A stretch of DNA of 5,750 bases from contig NYVS01000085.1 in NCBI GenBank assembly GCA_002684755.1, positions 3,065-8,814 of the forward strand, written 5' to 3'. Positions 5,120 through 5,750 of this stretch are shown here, one piece after another. The stretch comes from Phycisphaerae bacterium. Its GTDB lineage: Bacteria > Planctomycetota > Phycisphaerae > Phycisphaerales > SM1A02. The stretch's first letter is position 1. Each line of letters opens with the position of its first letter. The notes beneath the pieces were generated by a model that was given only the letters and a program-made list of their open reading frames with translations, ran no database searches and was not told the origin of the DNA. Position numbers and translations under genes: made by a program.

Positions 5120-5750
5120 GCCGATGGCGAGGGCGGCGAGTCCGCCGAGTCCGGGCACCGCGGTCGAGCCGGCGGTCTGGCCGGCCGCGATGGTGGAGCC
5201 GGTGTCGTCCCAGCCCCACCCGGTGATCGTGATGTAGGACGACACGGTGCCATCCGCGTAGGCGTCGAAGGACAGCCAGCCGTAGTTGCCCTCATAGCCG
5301 TCGGAGCCGGTGGTCTTGAAGAGCAGGTACCAAGTATCGCCAATGTTCCCGACGTCTTGGGGATCGTCGCCGAAGTATCCAGCGTCCGACTCCCCCCAGT
5401 TGATGTCACCGAAGTTTGCTTCGCTTTCGATGGAATTATTGGTGCCAGTGAATTCTCCGGCCGTCCGGCCGAGGTTGTTCCAGGTGGCGCCCTCGCTCAC
5501 GGGGAGGCCACCGAACCAGTTCGAGGCGCCTCCACCGACTCCACCGGTTGGAATTTTTTGTTTGAGTCCCATCCACTGCAAACCACTGCCCTTGACGCTT
5601 GCGTAACTATTGCCTCCACCAGCGGCCGAGAAGGTTCTGACCGCGGCCCCGCCGGCGCCAGTCATTTCAAAGGTCGTGTTGGCGGTGGTGCTGGTGACCG
5701 TGATCGACAAGCCGGTGCTGGAATAGACATCGGCAGACGCGACACCAGCC
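5075..5750 (-). CDS. PEP-CTERM-like secreted protein, 5' end beyond window edge
   Basis: The frame is open to the right edge; 224 residues are visible, starting AGVASADVYSSTG. VASA before DV looks like a signal-peptide cleavage site, so only the signal-peptide start is probably missing. The TTG at 5710 is an internal leucine. The mature protein is G/S/T-rich. The stretch WYLLFKTTG, then NYGWLSFDAY, then ITGWGWDDTGSTIAAGQT matches a layout common in planctomycete PEP-CTERM proteins ('YGW' strand, then a 'D-TG--I-AGQT' closing strand). It ends with VPGLGG, a short hydrophobic segment (LAALAIGAGG) and LRGRRQRATAS. This is PEP-CTERM-like, though the motif is VPGL and the arginine cluster is followed by ATAS. 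Mid-body GC is low (about 47% at 5401-5460 by hand count) against about 85% at 5101-5160. The role is unknown; export followed by exosortase-type processing is inferred. Confidence 0.78.
   Translation of the reverse strand, partial: AGVASADVYSSTGLSITVTSTTANTTFEMTGAGGAAVRTFSAAGGGNSYASVKGSGLQWMGLKQKIPTGGVGGGASNWFGGLPVSEGATWNNLGRTAGEFTGTNNSIESEANFGDINWGESDAGYFGDDPQDVGNIGDTWYLLFKTTGSDGYEGNYGWLSFDAYADGTVSSYITITGWGWDDTGSTIAAGQTAGSTAVPGLGGLAALAIGAGGLRGRRQRATAS

Noticed and set aside
5708..5710. TTG at 5710 as the start of the second PEP-CTERM-like gene
   Set aside because: The frame stays open to the edge, and the upstream residues (AGVASADV) look like the end of a signal peptide.

Overview
The window is GC-rich (about 65% or more over most of its length) and reads as chromosomal DNA of a Planctomycetota bacterium, most likely of the Phycisphaerae type. 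That assignment is inferred from content: a Cys-type sulfatase with a Sec signal, the end of a sulfotransferase, and two secreted proteins ending in a PEP-CTERM-like tail (VPG motif, short hydrophobic stretch, arginine cluster). All are common in marine Phycisphaerae, but no single marker here fixes the taxon.

Layout. Positions 1-279 (+) are the C-terminal end of a sulfotransferase whose start lies outside the window. It converges on a complete periplasmic or secreted sulfatase (395-2752, -), and one strong hairpin (311-359), T-rich on both sides, can terminate both. A 400-base spacer (2753-3152) separates the sulfatase from a divergent gene for a PEP-CTERM-like protein (3153-3941, +), which ends in a textbook intrinsic terminator (4003-4037). 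On the minus strand follow an unrecognised five-helix membrane protein (4224-4892) and a second PEP-CTERM-like protein (5075 to the right edge). The second lacks only its extreme 5' end and ends in a GC-rich hairpin at 5005-5036.

How the parts may relate. The sulfotransferase adds sulfate and the sulfatase removes it, so the left half deals with sulfated molecules, probably polysaccharides. The two PEP-CTERM-like proteins are presumed exported and then processed or anchored by an exosortase-type system, none of whose enzymes is in the window. No operon is evident beyond the two minus-strand genes on the right, and these are separated by a terminator-like hairpin.

The most unusual signal is a roughly 110-130 base repeat in the same orientation at 4190-4320 and 5011-5119. 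At the right copy it is the coding sequence for the arginine-rich tail of the second PEP-CTERM-like protein plus its stop codon, 3' flank and terminator. At the left copy the same DNA forms the 3' end of the membrane-protein gene, which reads it in a different frame. The left copy also carries a 22-base palindromic insertion and a decayed hairpin. The right-hand gene is itself a compositional mosaic (about 47% GC mid-body, about 85% GC in the tail). Together these suggest that a 'tail plus terminator' DNA module can move between genes.
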